Assembly: GCA_016938425.1 (NCBI GenBank)
Contig: JAFGUR010000181.1
Span: 1-6,503, forward strand
Source: Fusobacteriaceae bacterium
Lineage (GTDB): Bacteria > Fusobacteriota > Fusobacteriia > Fusobacteriales > Fusobacteriaceae
Length of the DNA stretch: 6,503 nt
Direction: 5' to 3'
In this document: positions 5,637 to 6,503 of the stretch, piece after piece
Numbering within the stretch: the first letter of the stretch is position 1
Layout of the letters: each line of letters opens with the position of its first letter
Notes under the pieces: model-generated
Told to the model about the DNA's origin: nothing
Seen by the model: only the letters and a program-made list of their open reading frames with translations
The model's database searches: none
Position numbers and translations under genes: made by a program

Positions 5637-6473
5637 TTACAACATTTTTTTCAATCTTTTCAATCCTTCAAATTCATTATACTCAATTCCATTAACTCCT
5701 AGTAAATTTTCTGGCCTATTTAACCCATGAAAATCAGAGCCTCCAGTATACAACAAATCATATTTTATACATAGTTCTTTATATTTTTTTTCATCACTTG
5801 GTTTATGTTCTGGATAACAAGCCTCTAATGCATTTAGTCCATTTTCTTTCAACTTTCCTATTAATTCTTCTAATTCTTTTTCCTTAAATCCAGCCAATTT
5901 AGGATGTGCTAAAGAAGATATTCCTCCTATCTCTTTTATTATTTTTATAGCTTCTATTGGATCTAGCTCTCTTCTAGGTTCACTTGCTAAGCCTCCTGCT
6001 CTAAGATAAATTTTAAATGCTTCTGACTTTGAATAAACAAAACCCTTATTTATCATAACATTTGCTATGTGAGCTCTTGAAATAAGATTTCCTTTAACTT
6101 CTTTTTTCAATTCTTCCATGCTTATATAACATTTATACTTTGCTAATTTCTCTAAAATTATTCTTGTTCTATTCTCTCTCTCAATTTTTAATTTTTCTAT
6201 GAGTTTAAGAAATTTTTCATTTTTTTCATCATAATAGTACCCTAATATGTGAATCTCTTTCCCTAAATATTCCGTTGAAAATTCTATCCCATTTACAAAT
6301 TCTATTCCTAATTCAAGAGATTTTTTCCTTGCTTCTTCAATTCCATCTATATTGTCATGGTCTGTTAGGGCTATGACTTCTACCCCTCTATTTTTAGCTT
6401 CTATTATAAGCTCACTTGGTGAATATGTCCCATCTGATGCTGTACTATGAGAATGCAAATCTATTTTCTTCAT
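5637..6473 (-). CDS. PHP-domain metal-dependent phosphoesterase, YciV/RNase AM-like
   Basis: The protein is 278 aa from the ATG at 6471-6473. GGAG (6480-6483) lies 6 nt upstream of this ATG, whereas the longer frame from a TTG at 6483-6485 overlaps that ribosome site and adds four residues. Numbered from the TTG, metal-ligand motifs of the PHP (polymerase and histidinol phosphatase) fold appear in order: DLHSHSTASDG (9-19), LTDHD (40-44), GIEFS (66-70) with E68, H79, SRAHIA (136-141), SLAHP (191-195) and GSDFHG (249-254). Together these build the multinuclear metal site that hydrolyses phosphoesters. Size and motif order fit the stand-alone YciV/TrpH group, whose E. coli member is a 5'-3' exoribonuclease (RNase AM) also reported to act on 3',5'-bisphosphate nucleotides. 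The substrate here is inferred. It lies upstream of hldD on the same strand and may be co-transcribed; its own promoter would lie beyond the window edge. Confidence 0.92.
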   Translation of the reverse strand: MKKIDLHSHSTASDGTYSPSELIIEAKNRGVEVIALTDHDNIDGIEEARKKSLELGIEFVNGIEFSTEYLGKEIHILGYYYDEKNEKFLKLIEKLKIERENRTRIILEKLAKYKCYISMEELKKEVKGNLISRAHIANVMINKGFVYSKSEAFKIYLRAGGLASEPRRELDPIEAIKIIKEIGGISSLAHPKLAGFKEKELEELIGKLKENGLNALEACYPEHKPSDEKKYKELCIKYDLLYTGGSDFHGLNRPENLLGVNGIEYNEFEGLKRLKKML

Positions 6474-6483
6474 TTTTTTCTCC
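6471..6483 (-). promoter_or_regulatory. Ribosome binding site that sets the ATG start of the PHP gene
   Basis: On the minus strand GGAG (6480-6483) is followed by six A's and ATG (6471-6473). The upstream in-frame TTG shares its last base with this site, so the ATG giving MKKIDLHSHS is the better start. Confidence 0.75.
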
Positions 6484-6503
6484 AATCTTTTATATTTAAA
6501 TTC

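Noticed and set aside
1..6503. CRISPR array or tandem repeats
   Set aside because: I found no regularly spaced direct repeats of array length in the window.

Overview
The window is a strongly AT-rich bacterial segment. All six protein genes I accept, plus one tRNA, lie on the minus strand; I see no credible plus-strand gene. The combination of very low GC, an LPS-heptose gene (hldD, so a Gram-negative envelope), a HemZ-type radical SAM protein (a family best known from Firmicutes) and near-consensus sigma-70 promoters suggests a member of Fusobacteriota. That placement is inference; no marker gene in the window proves it.

Layout, in the direction of transcription (right to left): (1) A PHP-domain phosphoesterase of the YciV/RNase AM type (5637-6473) is followed by hldD (4561-5541), which ends at a strong intrinsic terminator (4511-4550). 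(2) A second unit has promoter candidates near 4397-4462, then pilT (3315-4358), then a polytopic membrane protein (2583-3278), and ends at a terminator (2511-2538). (3) A third unit starts at a TTGACA-17-TAGAAT promoter (2443-2471), then carries hemZ (1024 to about 2439) and a membrane-anchored protein with two ComEA-like helix-hairpin-helix units (359-949). (4) tRNA-Leu(CAA) (227-313) has its own consensus promoter immediately after the comEA-like stop codon, and a terminator (181-210) that probably also serves the hemZ unit. (5) The left edge (1-180) has no recognised gene. Its first 70 bases are clearly more GC-rich than the rest and contain a perfect 7-bp inverted repeat, so a foreign or structured element may end there.

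Functionally, pilT (pilus retraction ATPase) and the ComEA-like DNA-binding protein could both belong to a DNA-uptake or type IV pilus apparatus, although they are in separate transcription units. hldD serves LPS inner-core synthesis. The PHP protein is probably a nuclease or phosphoesterase.

The most notable oddity is the hemZ start. The promoter places the transcription start downstream of the only standard upstream in-frame start (TTG). The Shine-Dalgarno-proximal ATG is one base out of frame and opens a two-codon ORF. Adding one A would restore a natural HemZ N-terminus.
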